Positions 6,012 through 7,813 of a stretch of DNA of 7,813 nt are shown here, in pieces. Within the stretch, counting starts at the first letter, position 1. Each line of letters begins with the position of its first letter. This DNA comes from Bacteroidota bacterium (lineage in GTDB: Bacteria; Bacteroidota; Bacteroidia; Chitinophagales; LD1). The DNA lies in NCBI GenBank assembly GCA_028288545.1, contig JAQBNQ010000460.1, positions 1 to 7,813 of the forward strand. Reading direction: 5' to 3'. Below the pieces are notes generated by a model. It searched no databases. It had not been told where the DNA came from and saw nothing but the letters and a program-made list of their open reading frames with translations. Position numbers and translations under genes: made by a program.

Positions 6012-7813
6012 CAGTAATAATATTCTTGTACTTATTGTATAGGAATGAAATGATCAATAGCAATACTCCTAACGAAACAAAAACAATGGTTTTTGCAATG
6101 GTATCCAGATCAGCGATGTCGTAAAAGAAAAGTTTAACAAGCGTTATGGCAAATAAAACTATGGCTCCTATGCGCAAATGTTTTTTGCGTTTCCATATGC
6201 CTAAACCTATAAGTAAAAGCGAGTAAATACCCCATAATATACTTAGCCCCAATTTATATGATTGTTGCGATCTGTAAAGAGACATCCAGCCAATCAATTC
6301 GCTGCTGGCTATCCATAGCACGGTTGTATAAAACAAAACATCAAATCCTATTTTCAAGTCCAGCTTTATAAACTCCTGCTTTATGTATTGATAGCAGGCA
6401 AACACAAGCGCTGCAACAAAACCCAGTGAAATATACCGGATAACCATGTGCGAAACTCCACGATCGAAATACTGGGCAAGCGATTGGCTAATGTAAGTAT
6501 CACGTAACTCGCTTAGAGTAAACAAGCCGATAACTAAAAAAGCGGCGATGGCACCCACATTCAAAAGCAGGTTTATATATCCAAGATATTCGCTCTTTAT
6601 TTTTTTGATATTAATGAAGGAAAGAAGGGTAAAGAAAAGCAGGGAATAGTTGATAAGCCATATGGCCTGGAATTTTTTCAAGTCTTCATCGCCCTGGTGA
6701 TAAGCGTATCCTTTAGCTCCCGCCTGGGTCATGCTAAACACGGAATCTATGTATCGCTGTTGCCAGTAGCAGGAAATTTCAGTGGCAAATGCTCCAAATA
6801 AAACCATTAGCAGTATTGCCGGCGCCAGGTAACTGGCTTTGGATAGAAATTCATTTTTGCTATCTGCAGCGGAAATTATTTTATTCTTAACATTTGTCCA
6901 TGTCATAAACCCAAAAGCCGCAACAAATAGCACCGAACTCATAAAGTTGATGTTAATGAAAGGCGTTATTTTGGATGCAATGTTTCCTGGTGTGTAAGTA
7001 TTGTAAACGGAAGTCCAATCCTGTAAAATGCTAAACAAAGCCAACAGCATTAGCGGGTAGCTTAGCATTTCATAAAAAGTGACCTTACGTGTCCGGCCTA
7101 TCCAAAACAGTATTGCTGCCTCTCCGGCCCATAATAAAGTAACCCAGTTGCCGTCAAGTTGTACTGGTATTGCTATTGTAATGAATACCAATACTAAACC
7201 CGAAACGAGATAGAAAAGATTTCTATCTGCAAGTTTGTTGCGATATATTGCTACGCTTGCTGCAAAATGCACTACTGCGTTTGCCAGTGTAAATAATCCC
7301 AATAACTGTTTGCCTGTTGGATGGTCTGAAAGGGAGGCATAGCCTAAACCGTAAAAGATAAAAGAGTTAAGCAGGTACAGCATTACATCCTGTGGTCCAA
7401 ACTTTTCTTTTTTAAACAGTTTGTAGGTAAGGAAAGTAAGGTAAAAGATAATAAAGAAAATTGCCAGGAAAATGAGAGCCAGCCTGAAATGTACAGGCAT
7501 AGAATACTTCGTAACATACCAGGATGCGTAAATAAGCCATGTTAAGGCGAAAGACGAATAATAAAGCGGTTTCCAATACCGCTGAACTGCTATAGCCAGT
7601 ATACCTGTATTGATGATCGCCATGTAACTGAAAAGGATAACTACCTTGCCTGAGCCATCACTTAGTAGAAACGGTACCGCATAGGCGCCCACTAAACCAA
7701 TGTGAGCAATTATCTGTTTGTTGTAATTAATGGCTGCTATAACAGCAAAGCCAGTAAACAGAACCATTAACCCAAAGGCAACAGCTTGCGGCACAAGGCT
7801 ATAATAACTATAG
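5995..7813 (-). CDS. DUF2339 family polytopic membrane protein, 5' partial
   Basis: The frame stays open through the right edge (visible N-terminal residues YSYYSLVPQAVAF), so the GTG at 7794 is not a credible start and the true start lies outside the window. About 605 residues are visible, and by eye they form some 19 hydrophobic segments from end to end. DUF2339 hallmarks are LDGNWVTLLWAGEAAILFW (about 219-237) and the C-terminal KLFFYDIADLDTIAKTIVF region (from about 560), followed by a last helix and a short polar tail ending DETQS. An early GAYAVPFLLSDGSGK stretch also fits the family. Full-length members are longer and usually begin with a soluble, often coiled-coil N-terminal part, which would be off-window. 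Function is unknown; the density of helices suggests an inner-membrane transporter-like or scaffold role (inference). It is the upstream gene of a two-gene unit with the overlapping DUF3999 gene, a pairing known from many Gram-negative genomes. Confidence 0.85.
   Translation of the reverse strand, partial: YSYYSLVPQAVAFGLMVLFTGFAVIAAINYNKQIIAHIGLVGAYAVPFLLSDGSGKVVILFSYMAIINTGILAIAVQRYWKPLYYSSFALTWLIYASWYVTKYSMPVHFRLALIFLAIFFIIFYLTFLTYKLFKKEKFGPQDVMLYLLNSFIFYGLGYASLSDHPTGKQLLGLFTLANAVVHFAASVAIYRNKLADRNLFYLVSGLVLVFITIAIPVQLDGNWVTLLWAGEAAILFWIGRTRKVTFYEMLSYPLMLLALFSILQDWTSVYNTYTPGNIASKITPFININFMSSVLFVAAFGFMTWTNVKNKIISAADSKNEFLSKASYLAPAILLMVLFGAFATEISCYWQQRYIDSVFSMTQAGAKGYAYHQGDEDLKKFQAIWLINYSLLFFTLLSFINIKKIKSEYLGYINLLLNVGAIAAFLVIGLFTLSELRDTYISQSLAQYFDRGVSHMVIRYISLGFVAALVFACYQYIKQEFIKLDLKIGFDVLFYTTVLWIASSELIGWMSLYRSQQSYKLGLSILWGIYSLLLIGLGIWKRKKHLRIGAIVLFAITLVKLFFYDIADLDTIAKTIVFVSLGVLLLIISFLYNKYKNIITDETQS

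Noticed and set aside
7792..7794. GTG as start of the DUF2339 gene
   Set aside because: The frame is open upstream to the edge with hydrophobic, family-like sequence, and family members have much longer N-termini.

Overview
The window reads as a fragment of a Bacteroidota genome, most likely a gliding or environmental lineage (Chitinophagales/Sphingobacteriales-like, not resolvable here). The evidence is two large surface proteins with type IX secretion system (T9SS) C-terminal sorting domains, one of them carrying a SprB-type repeat, A-rich leaders without Shine-Dalgarno sites, and a TTG...TAnnTTTG promoter typical of the phylum. Base composition is moderately AT-rich throughout and gives no sign of a foreign insert.

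Layout. Positions 1-1827 (+) hold the 3' part of a gene for a secreted Asp-box beta-propeller protein (sialidase/VPS10/GH74-like fold) ending in an Ig-like module and a T9SS sorting domain; its start lies left of the window. A 186-bp gap carries a good candidate promoter and leads to 2014-4722 (+), a complete 902-residue exported protein: signal peptide, DUF7948-type N-terminal domain, beta-propeller-like repeats, SprB repeat, two Ig-like modules and a T9SS sorting domain. After a 50-bp convergent spacer the minus strand carries an operon, read right to left: a DUF2339 polytopic membrane protein (its N-terminus lies beyond the right edge) overlapping by 17 bp a DUF3999 protein with a signal peptide, two beta-sandwich-like regions and one C-terminal membrane anchor.

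How the genes work together. The two plus-strand genes are T9SS cargo exposed on or released from the cell surface, and they share a recognisably homologous Ig-like module. The two minus-strand genes form the recurrent DUF2339-DUF3999 pair, presumably an inner-membrane/periplasmic complex of unknown function. Nothing in the sequence ties the two halves together beyond adjacency. No tRNA, rRNA, CRISPR array, insertion sequence or phage gene was seen. No clear new system stands out; the points most worth following are the DUF2339-DUF3999 pair and the mosaic surface protein.
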